Shown in pieces: positions 51,093 to 58,141 of a DNA stretch of 64,000 nucleotides. The notes beneath the pieces were generated by a model. It was not told the origin of the DNA. It ran no database searches and saw only the letters and a program-made list of their open reading frames with translations. A program made the translations under genes and the position numbers. The stretch lies in contig NZ_JACCBU010000001.1 of the NCBI RefSeq assembly GCF_013407955.1, forward strand, positions 62,001 through 126,000, in the 5' to 3' direction. Every line of letters starts with the position of its first letter. Position 1 is the first letter of the stretch. The DNA comes from Microlunatus parietis. Lineage in GTDB: Bacteria > Actinomycetota > Actinomycetes > Propionibacteriales > Propionibacteriaceae.

Positions 51093-51733
51093 CGGAGCAA
51101 CTCCCGCACCAGGCGCAGGAAGGCCGCGGCGTCGTCCGCGGGCCAGGAGTGTCCGGCTCCCGGCACCAACAGGAGGTCGGCTCCGTGGCCGACGGCCAGG
51201 GAGGCCGCGTAGTCGTGCGACCCGAGGGAGTCGTGCTCGCAGTGGACGATCATGGTCGGCACCTTGATCCGGGGCAGGACGTCTTCGAGCTCGAGCCGGA
51301 TCGCCGAATCGAAGCCGCGCGCGATCCGGGCCGGACCGGCGCGGGACCAGTCGGCGATCTGCTGGCCGAGCCCGGGCCCGCGCGGCTCGCCGCCGGCCAG
51401 GAACTTGCCGAGCAGGCGCCGCCGGTTGCGCAGCGCAGGGTCGACGGTGGGGCTGATCAGGAGCAGCCGGCGCACCCGGCGGGTCTCGGCCGCGGTGACG
51501 GCCGCCGCCTGGGTGCCGACCGAGAGGCCGACCAGCAGGTCGACGTCCTCGCCGTCGCGTTCCAGGTCCGCGGCCGCCCGCTCGCCGTAGTCGGTGAGCC
51601 GGTCCGGCACGGAGCGCCAGGTCACCGGGTCCAGCAGCCGAGTGGGATGCCCGGCGCCCGCCAGCGTGGCCGCCGTGTCGATGGCGTACCCGCGGACGGC
51701 GAGCCCGGGCATGATCATCACCGAGCCCGCCAC
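51089..51733 (-). CDS. Alpha/beta-fold hydrolase
   Basis: A 214-residue hydrolase. MIMPGLAVRGYAIDTAATLAG starts the fold, the nucleophile Ser is in LLVGLSVGTQAAAV, the Asp in MIVHCEHDSLG and the His in VPGAGHSWPA, giving a complete triad. Substrate unknown. The GTG at 51733 is chosen because AGCAGG precedes it; the frame to 51808 is antisense to nothing but lacks support. Translationally coupled to the 460-residue protein downstream. Confidence 0.8.
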   Translation of the reverse strand: MAGSVMIMPGLAVRGYAIDTAATLAGAGHPTRLLDPVTWRSVPDRLTDYGERAAADLERDGEDVDLLVGLSVGTQAAAVTAAETRRVRRLLLISPTVDPALRNRRRLLGKFLAGGEPRGPGLGQQIADWSRAGPARIARGFDSAIRLELEDVLPRIKVPTMIVHCEHDSLGSHDYAASLAVGHGADLLLVPGAGHSWPADDAAAFLRLVRELLR

Positions 51734-51740
51734 GGCCTGC

Positions 51741-51950
51741 TCATTCCGAGGTCGGGCGGTCGGTCGAATTCCTCTGCTGTCGTTCGTGTTGGGACTTGCG
51801 GCGGGCATACTCGCGGCGCATCCTGGCCCGCGGGTCGCGTGCCTCGTCGAGCTGGGCCGGGCCCAGGACGTGCATCAGTCCGTACTCGATCCACCACCTG
51901 ATCCGGTAGCCGAGCCCGAATCCGTCTCCGCGGCGCGTAGCGGCCGTCAT
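51741..51950 (-). CDS. Small basic protein under a stress-sigma-type promoter
   Basis: A 69-residue protein, MTAATRRGDGFGLGYRIRWWIEYGLMHVLGPAQLD, followed by a basic, Arg/Gln-rich tail. One short amphipathic or hydrophobic segment. I do not recognise a family. GGAGG lies eight bases before the ATG. On the minus strand GTTT (52012-52009), a 16-base spacer and GGGTAC (51992-51987) match the SigF/SigB consensus, so it is a likely target of the sigma factor at 53105. Confidence 0.65.
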   Translation of the reverse strand: MTAATRRGDGFGLGYRIRWWIEYGLMHVLGPAQLDEARDPRARMRREYARRKSQHERQQRNSTDRPTSE

Positions 51951-51986
51951 GCTGGCCTCCTTCCGGCTCGGGCTGTCCTGCGATCG

Positions 51987-52012
51987 GTACCCGGCGCCGG
52001 CGAGGCCCAAAC
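51987..52012 (-). promoter_or_regulatory. SigB/SigF-type promoter of the small protein
   Basis: GTTT-N16-GGGTAC on the minus strand. Both elements fit the actinobacterial SigF consensus (GTTT, GGGTA). It stands 37 bases before the ATG at 51950. Confidence 0.6.
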
Positions 52013-52015
52013 AGG

Positions 52016-52498
52016 TCAGCGCCGGGCGAGCGCCCGCGGCAGCAGGCCGATGGTGATCGCCAGGATCAGCATCGCGCCCCCCGCGATCCAGGACTGCGGC
52101 CGGCCCACCGTGACGTCGAAGATCAGCAACGTGGTCCCGGACAGGGTCAGCCCGACGCCGACCAGGGCCAGCACGACGAGCAGGTGGCCGAACCCGACGA
52201 CCTCGGCCTTGAGCCCCCGGCGGAACAGCGCGCGGTGCAGGCTGACCGGCGCCAGGGCCAGCGCCGTGGTCAACGCGGCCAGGATCACCAAGATCAGATA
52301 GACGGTGAGCTGGAACTGGTCGAGCCGGCCGAACTGCGGCTGGAAGGCGACCGCGAGCAGGAAGCCGAACAGGATCTGGGTGCCGGTCTGGGTGACCCGC
52401 AACTCCTGCAGCAGTTCGTTCCAGTTCCGGTCCATCCGCTGGTTCTCGGTCTCGCCGCGACCGTCGGTCCCCGGCTCCGACCCCGGATCGTCCATGGC
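52016..52498 (-). CDS. DUF6328-family membrane protein
   Basis: A 160-residue protein. After an acidic N-terminus come NWNELLQELRVTQTGTQILFGFLLAVAFQPQF, the family signature, and four transmembrane helices in all. These include LTVYLILVILAALTTALALAPVSLHRALF and LLVVLALVGVGLTLSG. Function unknown. GAGGAC precedes the ATG at 52498. No stress promoter is seen directly upstream, but it is in the same neighbourhood as two SigF-like promoters. Confidence 0.8.
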   Translation of the reverse strand, partial: AMDDPGSEPGTDGRGETENQRMDRNWNELLQELRVTQTGTQILFGFLLAVAFQPQFGRLDQFQLTVYLILVILAALTTALALAPVSLHRALFRRGLKAEVVGFGHLLVVLALVGVGLTLSGTTLLIFDVTVGRPQSWIAGGAMLILAITIGLLPRALARR

Positions 52499-52571
52499 CG
52501 GGTCCTCTCCGCTCTGAACTGCGCCGCCGCGTACCGCGGTGATGGGTGAAGATCCTGCCATGGTGCGGGCG

Positions 52572-52898
52572 TCAGCGGCCGACGGCTCGGGCGAGCTCGT
52601 CCTTGGTCATGGTGGACCTGCCCTTGATGCCGCGCTGCCGCGCCTCGTTGTAGAGCTGGTCCTTGGTCCGGCCCTTGCTGCCGCTGTGCGAGCGTTTACC
52701 GCCGCGATGTCCGGAGGACACGTCGTGGGTGGACGTACGGCTGGACGTCTTCGACTCGCCGCCCCGGGCCCGTTCCTTGTTCACCGTACGGGCCGCGATC
52801 TCCTCGGACACGTCCTCGCTGCGGCCCCGTTCGCGCAGACCCTCCTTGATGTGCTCGTACTGCCGTTCGCGCTTGTCGCTCCAGGCTTCCTGGGGCAT
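52572..52898 (-). CDS. Stress protein with ChaB-like and Rho-N-like modules
   Basis: A 108-residue basic protein often annotated plasmid stabilisation protein. The N-terminal part (SDKRERQYEHIKEGLRERG) is charged and helical, the middle is Ser/Gly/Lys-rich, and the end, TKDQLYNEARQRGIKGRSTM, is a Rho-N/SAP-like helix-extended-loop-helix that could bind nucleic acid. GAGGAGGGGAG precedes the ATG. On the minus strand GTTT-N15-GGGTAC (52965-52941) stands upstream, so SigB/SigF control is likely. Divergent from the sigma gene. Confidence 0.78.
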   Translation of the reverse strand: MPQEAWSDKRERQYEHIKEGLRERGRSEDVSEEIAARTVNKERARGGESKTSSRTSTHDVSSGHRGGKRSHSGSKGRTKDQLYNEARQRGIKGRSTMTKDELARAVGR

Positions 52899-52940
52899 CG
52901 GACTCCCCTCCTCGTGGTGAGCGTGGATTGCCTCGGGCAG

Positions 52941-52965
52941 GTACCCGGCCGGCGCGGCTTCAAAC
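52941..52965 (-). promoter_or_regulatory. SigB/SigF-type promoter of the Rho-N-like stress gene
   Basis: GTTT (52965-52962), a 15-base spacer and GGGTAC (52946-52941) on the minus strand, 43 bases before the ATG at 52898. Same elements as the promoter at 51987-52012. Confidence 0.6.
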
Positions 52966-53104
52966 GTTCTTGATCATGTCCGGATCGCGGACGATCTCGT
53001 CCAGCGCACTGGACAGGGGTTGCACAACGGCGCTACCGATGCTTGCCTGGAGATCTGGTCGAGCCACCGGCCATCAACGTGACGCTGGTGAAGGAATTCT
53101 TCCG

Positions 53105-53932
53105 ATGACCACCCGTCCCGCTCTTTCCCCCAGGCCGACCGACGCTTCGGCCTCCATCCACGAATCCGCTGCGGACGAGACAACCGAGTTGCTCCAGGCG
53201 GCGAAATCGGCCGATCGGGCCGAACAACAGCGCCTCCGCCAACAAGTCGTCCTGCTCCACCTGGATCTGGCCGACGCCCTGGCCCGGCGCTACCACGGTC
53301 GCGGGCTCGATCCCGCGGATCTTGATCAGGTCGCCCGGCTGGCACTGGTCCAGGCGGTCGACCGCGCCGACCCGGAACGAGGCGACTTCGTCCCGTTCGC
53401 CGTCAGTACGATCCGGGGCTGCCTCAAGCGGTATTTCCGGGACCACGGCTGGGTCGTCCGGCCGCCCCGCCGGATCCAGGAGCTGCAACACGAGCTCACC
53501 GACACCTGGAACACCTTGAGCCAGGAACAGGGGGCCGCACCGACGATCCAGCAGCTGGCCGTTCGTCTCGGCGAGCCGGTCGAGCAGGTCGCCGAGGCGG
53601 CCGCGGCCGGGGCGTGCTTCGCGCCGGTCTCCCTGGACGCCCCGGCCGCCCGGCACGAGTCGCCGTCCGACCTGGGCAGCCGGATCGGTGCCGTCGACGG
53701 CGGTTACGACCGGATCGAATGGCTCCGTACGTTGCGCGAGGCGTGTGCCGGCCTGCCGCCGGACGACCTGCGCATCATCGAACTGAGGTTCGTCGAGCAG
53801 CGGACCCAGCAGCAGATCGCCGACGAACTCGGGGTCAGCCAGATGCAGATCTCGCGGTCGCTGCGGCGCATCCTCCGGGTGATCCGGGAGCAGATCGATC
53901 CCGATCACCGGCCGGAGCCGCTGGCCGCCTGA
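53105..53932 (+). CDS. SigB/SigF/SigG-family RNA polymerase sigma factor
   Basis: A 275-residue group-3 sigma factor. Region 2 runs RYHGRGLDPADLDQVARLALVQAVDRADPERGDFVPFAVSTIRGCLKRYFRDHGWVVRPPRRIQEL, and region 3 includes APTIQQLAVRLGEPVEQV. Region 4 is ELRFVEQRTQQQIADELGVSQMQISRSLRRIL. This domain set is that of stress sigma factors. GAAGGAATT lies upstream of the ATG at 53105. No anti-sigma gene is adjacent. Two nearby genes have promoters of the matching type. Confidence 0.92.
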   Translation: MTTRPALSPRPTDASASIHESAADETTELLQAAKSADRAEQQRLRQQVVLLHLDLADALARRYHGRGLDPADLDQVARLALVQAVDRADPERGDFVPFAVSTIRGCLKRYFRDHGWVVRPPRRIQELQHELTDTWNTLSQEQGAAPTIQQLAVRLGEPVEQVAEAAAAGACFAPVSLDAPAARHESPSDLGSRIGAVDGGYDRIEWLRTLREACAGLPPDDLRIIELRFVEQRTQQQIADELGVSQMQISRSLRRILRVIREQIDPDHRPEPLAA

Positions 53933-53955
53933 TCAACCGAGGTGAGGAGTTCGCC

Positions 53956-54138
53956 ATGTTGCCGGAATCACCGACCACTCCCGACGCCGACTTCGACCCG
54001 GAGCAGGTCGACGAGGAGGGTCGCCGGGTGTTCGAGATGCCGCCGGGTTCGACCCCGGAGACCGCCCAGCACCCGCCGTCGAAGCGCAACCTGAACGCGG
54101 CGAAGGAGGAGGCGGCGGAGCCCGAGCAGTCGGGCTAG
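53956..54138 (+). CDS. Small acidic protein downstream of the sigma factor
   Basis: A 60-residue acidic protein: DADFDPEQVDEEGRRVFEMPPGSTPE, a basic PSKRNLNAAKEEAAE patch and an acidic end. It has no recognisable domain and is predicted disordered. GAGGTGAGGAG precedes the ATG, and it starts 23 bases after the sigma gene stop, so it is cotranscribed. It might regulate the sigma factor, but that is only inference from position. Confidence 0.65.
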   Translation: MLPESPTTPDADFDPEQVDEEGRRVFEMPPGSTPETAQHPPSKRNLNAAKEEAAEPEQSG

Positions 54139-55049
54139 GGCTTGCGGAGCCGGTGGTGCCGGGCGACCTCGCGGAAGCCCGCCCGCCGGTACAGCCGGAG
54201 GGCTCCGGTCGGGTCGTGCGCCTCGGTGTGCAGCCGGACCGGCCCTTCGCTGTGCCGCGCCAGCCGGTCCAGCAGTTCGGACAGCAGGGCGGCCCCGACG
54301 CCGCGGCCGCGCGCGGCCGGGACCACGCCGAGATCGTCGACGACCGGCCCGGTGCCGTCGGCGAGGCCTGCCGCCAGGCCGATCGGGCCGGACCCGTCCT
54401 CGGCGATCAGGTAGAGGTCCGGGCCGGACTCCTGCAGCCAGCGCCGGACGTCGGCCGGTTCGGGGCTGGTGAAGTAGGCGCGGCCGGCCCAGATCCGGCG
54501 CAGCAGGGCGGTGACCGCCGGTGCATCGGAGCTGTCGGCGGTCCGCAGCGTCACGCCCTCGGGCCTGGGGACCGGAGCCGTCCGGCCGGCCAGCTCCAGC
54601 TCGACCATGGTGAACGTCGAGCGGTAACCGAGCCCGGTCAGCAGGTCCAGCCGGTCCGGTTCGTCGGCCCGTGCGTTGGCGCCGAGGACGAGTCGGGGCG
54701 ACGGTCCCTCGCGGATCGCGGTCTCGCGGATCGCGGTCTCGAGGGCCCGGAACAGGGCGGCCTCGATGTCGGTCCGGGTCGCGCCCGGTGGGGCCCAGAC
54801 GTCGAGCAGCCGGAGTTCGGTGCCGTCGTCCTCGGTCCAGCCGCGGACGATCCCGTACCCGAGCGTGGTCCCGGCGGCGGACTCGGCCAGCAGGGCCGGT
54901 CCTCCCCTGTCCAGCGCCTCGGCGAGCTCGGACTCGGTCGGCAACCGCTCCACGGTGGAGTACGGGTCGAGGTCCGCAGCGTGCCGGGCGCGCAGTGCGG
55001 CGAGTTCGGCAGCCGGGTTCGCGCCGGACGGCGGCGTCAGCCGGACCAT
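54135..55049 (-). CDS. Double-domain GNAT N-acetyltransferase
   Basis: A 304-residue protein with two GNAT modules. The C-terminal one is complete: DLGVVPAARGRGVGAALLSELL (acetyl-CoA loop) and VRLHTEAHDPTGALRLYRRAGF. The N-terminal one is degenerate, with LLAESAAGTTLGYGIVRGW and ARADEPDRLDLLTGLGYRSTF. Such tandem GNATs acetylate small amines, for example mycothiol-related or antibiotic substrates; the acceptor is unknown. The stop overlaps the small acidic protein gene. Confidence 0.85.
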   Translation of the reverse strand: MVRLTPPSGANPAAELAALRARHAADLDPYSTVERLPTESELAEALDRGGPALLAESAAGTTLGYGIVRGWTEDDGTELRLLDVWAPPGATRTDIEAALFRALETAIRETAIREGPSPRLVLGANARADEPDRLDLLTGLGYRSTFTMVELELAGRTAPVPRPEGVTLRTADSSDAPAVTALLRRIWAGRAYFTSPEPADVRRWLQESGPDLYLIAEDGSGPIGLAAGLADGTGPVVDDLGVVPAARGRGVGAALLSELLDRLARHSEGPVRLHTEAHDPTGALRLYRRAGFREVARHHRLRKP

Positions 55050-55051
55050 GA

Positions 55052-56038
55052 TCAGCCGTCCGATCCGGCCAGCCGGCTGACCGATCCGGCCAGCCCGCCC
55101 CAGGCGGTCTCCTGGTCCGGGCCGTCGCGATGCGGCCGGCGGAACTCGGCGGCATAGAGGCCGATCTCCTCCAGGTCCCAGCGCAGGTGGTAGCCGTGGA
55201 TGACCCGCCGGTCGACCGGGTGGCCGGTCGCGGCGGCATAGCCGTCGAGGTCGGCCTCGGTGGGGCCGATGCCGGCCAGGTCCCGTTCCGGGACGGCGAG
55301 GCCGACGGTGTCCCAGTCGATCAGGTGCAGGCCGTCCGGGCCGCGGAGCAGGTTGCCCGGATGCGGTTCGCCGTGGGTCAGCACAAGCTCATCCGCACCG
55401 GTCGGCAGGGTGGCCGCGATGGCGTCGAACTCGGCCAGCCGGTCGGCCAGGACGGTCCGGTGCTCCATGATCAACTGCTGCGCACGCCAGGTGTACGGCC
55501 CGGCCTCGGGCCACCGGGCCTGACGCGGGGCAAGGACCTCGGCGAGCACGTCCCGCTGGGTCAGCGCGATGGGTTGCAGCGGCGTCTCGGCCGGCGGCCG
55601 GACGCCGTGCAACCGGGCCAGCAGCATGATCACGGCGGCCCGCTCGGCCTCGTCGCGGGACCGGTCGAACGAGCCCGCTTCGGCTTCCAGCCAAGGAAAG
55701 ACGCTGATCGCGTAGCGCGCTCCGACAGGCCGGGTGACCCGGCCGTCGACGGCCGGGACGGGTGCCGTCACGAACTCCAGGCCGGGCCGCCCGGCCAGGG
55801 CGAGCGCGGTGGCCAGGGCCCGTTCCAGCCCGGCCGCCGGGTCCGGCCCGAGCATGGTCTTGTGATCAAGATCGGCAACCGTGATGAACCAGCGCCGGCC
55901 GTCCTCGCCGGTTGCCGTCCAGTGGTGGTCGCCGAACCCGACCGGCGCGTAGTCCATGATCACTACGCCGATCTGCCAGCCCTCGTCGAGCACCCGGGCC
56001 AGGTCGGTGTCCTCGAGTTCGTCCGGTCGATCACGCAT
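55052..56038 (-). CDS. Aminoglycoside-phosphotransferase-family kinase
   Basis: A 328-residue protein-kinase-like fold. The catalytic loop is LTHGEPHPGNLLRG and the metal motif LHLIDWDTVGLAVPERDL. The N-lobe includes the HWTATGEDGRRWFITVADL strands. Related to spectinomycin- and choline-type kinases; resistance is possible but unproven. TACGGT (56045-56050, minus strand) lies six bases before the ATG at 56038 (leaderless). Translationally close to the GNAT gene, two bases apart. Confidence 0.82.
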   Translation of the reverse strand: MRDRPDELEDTDLARVLDEGWQIGVVIMDYAPVGFGDHHWTATGEDGRRWFITVADLDHKTMLGPDPAAGLERALATALALAGRPGLEFVTAPVPAVDGRVTRPVGARYAISVFPWLEAEAGSFDRSRDEAERAAVIMLLARLHGVRPPAETPLQPIALTQRDVLAEVLAPRQARWPEAGPYTWRAQQLIMEHRTVLADRLAEFDAIAATLPTGADELVLTHGEPHPGNLLRGPDGLHLIDWDTVGLAVPERDLAGIGPTEADLDGYAAATGHPVDRRVIHGYHLRWDLEEIGLYAAEFRRPHRDGPDQETAWGGLAGSVSRLAGSDG

Positions 56039-56092
56039 GCCGAGACCGTACCGACCGGCGGATGGGCCGGGCCACCGGTTATCGGTGCTTGA

Positions 56093-56806
56093 TCAACTTC
56101 GGACGACGCCGGCGAACCGGTCCGCGAAGCCGCGCCAGACCGCGACACTGGTCGGCTCCCACTCGGCGGCCTCGTTGATCACCTGCTCGGGCTCGAAGCC
56201 CTGCGCGATCAGGTTGTCGGGGTTCCAGGCCCGGATCCGGTCCAGGTCGACCTCCGGATGGAACTGGACGCCCCAGGAGTGCTCGCCGACCCGGAAGCCC
56301 TGGTACGGGCAGCGGTCGCTGCTGGCCAGCCAGACCGCCTCGGGCGGCAGCTCGGTGATCTGGTCGACGTGGTGCTCGATGGCCCGGAAGGTGGGCGCCA
56401 GCTCGCCGAACAGCGCGTCCTGGTCCGCCTCCGGACGCCGGGTGAGCACGGTGCTGCCGGCCTCGGGTTGGCCGTGCTCGGCGTGGACGCTGCCGCCGGC
56501 CACGTACGCCAGCAGTTGGCCGCCGAGGCAGATGCCGAGCTGCGGAATCCCGCTCTGCAAGGCCTTCGTGGCGACGTCGCGCTCCCGGGCCAGCCAGGGA
56601 CCCTTCGCGTCGTCGTCCGGCATCAGGCCGCCGCCGAGCAGCACCAGGGCGTCGTGGTCGTCGAGGTCCGGGATCGGTTCGCCGTCGTAGGCGTGCACGA
56701 CGTCGAGCGCGAGCCCGGCCTCCTGCCACCAGTCGGAGAACCGTCCCAGCCCTCCGTGGCGGGCGTTCTGGACGACGAGGACGCGCGGTCGGGCCGGTTC
56801 TCCCAT
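56093..56806 (-). CDS. Class I glutamine amidotransferase-like protein
   Basis: A 237-residue GATase-1 protein. The nucleophile Cys is in LGICLGGQLLAYVAGG; the His-Glu pair is in WGVQFHPEVDLD. It resembles GuaA-like amidotransferases that stand alone and hydrolyse glutamine or a gamma-glutamyl compound. ACAGGAGC precedes the ATG at 56806. It lies close to the deaminase gene, suggesting a shared nucleotide-related transcript, but no partner synthetase is adjacent. Confidence 0.85.
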   Translation of the reverse strand: MGEPARPRVLVVQNARHGGLGRFSDWWQEAGLALDVVHAYDGEPIPDLDDHDALVLLGGGLMPDDDAKGPWLARERDVATKALQSGIPQLGICLGGQLLAYVAGGSVHAEHGQPEAGSTVLTRRPEADQDALFGELAPTFRAIEHHVDQITELPPEAVWLASSDRCPYQGFRVGEHSWGVQFHPEVDLDRIRAWNPDNLIAQGFEPEQVINEAAEWEPTSVAVWRGFADRFAGVVRS

Positions 56807-56834
56807 GCTGCTCCTGTATGACGATCGGCGGCGG

Positions 56835-57305
56835 TCAGTAGCCGATCTTGTCATCCAACTCGTTCCAGGTCGCGAAGGGCTGCTCGGCTGCCGGGACGTC
56901 GTGCTGCCGGATCAGGGTCGGCCAGGTGCGCCGGTCCCGGCCGAGCAGCTCGTAGAACGCCTGGTCGTCGAACCCGCTGCGCGCGGCGGCGTAGCGGTCG
57001 GCGGCGTACACGATCTCGTCCAGCCTGGCCCAGAGCGACGTGGTCAGGCACATCGGGCACGGCTCGCAGGAGGCGTACAGGACACAGCCCTCGAGCGAGT
57101 GCGTACCCAGAACTCGGCAGGCCGTTCGGATCGCCACCACCTCGGCGTGCGCACTCGGGTCGTGGTCGCGGGTGACCCGGTTCTGCCCGGTCGCGATCAC
57201 TTCGCCGGCCCGCACGATCACCGCGCCGAACGGTCCCCCGCCGTCGGCGACGCTGGCCACGGCGAGTTCGATCGCCCGCCCCAGATACGTCACCTCAGTG
57301 CTCAT
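56835..57305 (-). CDS. CMP/dCMP-deaminase-fold nucleoside deaminase
   Basis: A 156-residue zinc deaminase. HAEVVAIRTACR and CEPCPMCLTTSLWARLDEIVY are the zinc- and substrate-binding motifs, and the C-terminal FDDQAFYELL helix resembles guanine deaminase (GuaD). It probably deaminates a purine or cytosine base. A TAGACA lies six bases before the ATG. The downstream end is 29 bases from the amidotransferase gene. Confidence 0.88.
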   Translation of the reverse strand: MSTEVTYLGRAIELAVASVADGGGPFGAVIVRAGEVIATGQNRVTRDHDPSAHAEVVAIRTACRVLGTHSLEGCVLYASCEPCPMCLTTSLWARLDEIVYAADRYAAARSGFDDQAFYELLGRDRRTWPTLIRQHDVPAAEQPFATWNELDDKIGY

Positions 57306-57388
57306 CGGCACTGTCTACCAGGTCGGGCGATCCCACGGATGGCTGTGGGGTCGGTCTCGGGACGTCGCCGGATGGGAAGATGTGCCGC

Positions 57389-58141
57389 GTGACAGGTGAG
57401 GCGGGATCGAAGGTCGCGGTGATCACGGGAGCCGGGAGCGGGATCGGCCGGGCGGTGGCGCAGGCGTTCCTGGGCGCCGGCTATCGCGTCGCCGCGTGCG
57501 GCCGGCGGCCGGAGCCGTTGGCCGAGACCGTCGGTGATCATGAACACGGCCTGGTGGTGCCGATGGATGTCACCGATGCCGCCGCCGTGACCGCCGGGTT
57601 CGACCGGATCAGGTCGGCGTTCGGCCGGATCGACGTGCTGTTCAACAACGCCGGCTGGTTCGGGCCGGCCGGCAGTGTGGACGAGATCTCGCTGGACGAC
57701 TGGAACGCCTGTGTGGCGGTCAATCTCACCGGCGCGATGCTCTGTGCTGCGGCCGCGGTGTCGATCATGAAGGAGCAGCGGCCGGGCGGCGGCAAGATCA
57801 TCAACAACGGCTCGATCTCCGCCCACACACCGCGGCCCCGGTCCGCCGCCTACACGGCCACCAAGCACGCGATCACCGGGCTGACCAAGTCGATCGAGCT
57901 GGACGGGCGTCCGTACCAGATCAGTTGCGGTCAGATCGACATCGGCAACGCGGCGACCGCGATGACCGGCCGGATGGCGCAGGGCACCCTGCAGGCCGAC
58001 GGCGAGCTCCGCCCTGAACCGACCTTCGACGTCGCCGAGGTCGGCCGGGTGGTGCTGGCGATGGCCGAACTGCCGCCGGAGGCGACGATCAACTCGCTGG
58101 TGATCACCGCAGCCGGGATGCCGTTCATCGGCAGGGGTTGA
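57389..58141 (+). CDS. Short-chain dehydrogenase/reductase
   Basis: A 250-residue classical SDR. The cofactor motif is TGAGSGIG, then NNAG in DVLFNNAGWFG, and the catalytic triad is Ser in NNGSISAH with YTATK providing Tyr and Lys. It oxidises or reduces an unidentified substrate with NAD(P). The GTG at 57389 is preferred to the ATG at 57380 because GAAGAT lies seven bases upstream. Its end meets the malate synthase gene with a zero-base gap. Confidence 0.87.
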   Translation: MTGEAGSKVAVITGAGSGIGRAVAQAFLGAGYRVAACGRRPEPLAETVGDHEHGLVVPMDVTDAAAVTAGFDRIRSAFGRIDVLFNNAGWFGPAGSVDEISLDDWNACVAVNLTGAMLCAAAAVSIMKEQRPGGGKIINNGSISAHTPRPRSAAYTATKHAITGLTKSIELDGRPYQISCGQIDIGNAATAMTGRMAQGTLQADGELRPEPTFDVAEVGRVVLAMAELPPEATINSLVITAAGMPFIGRG

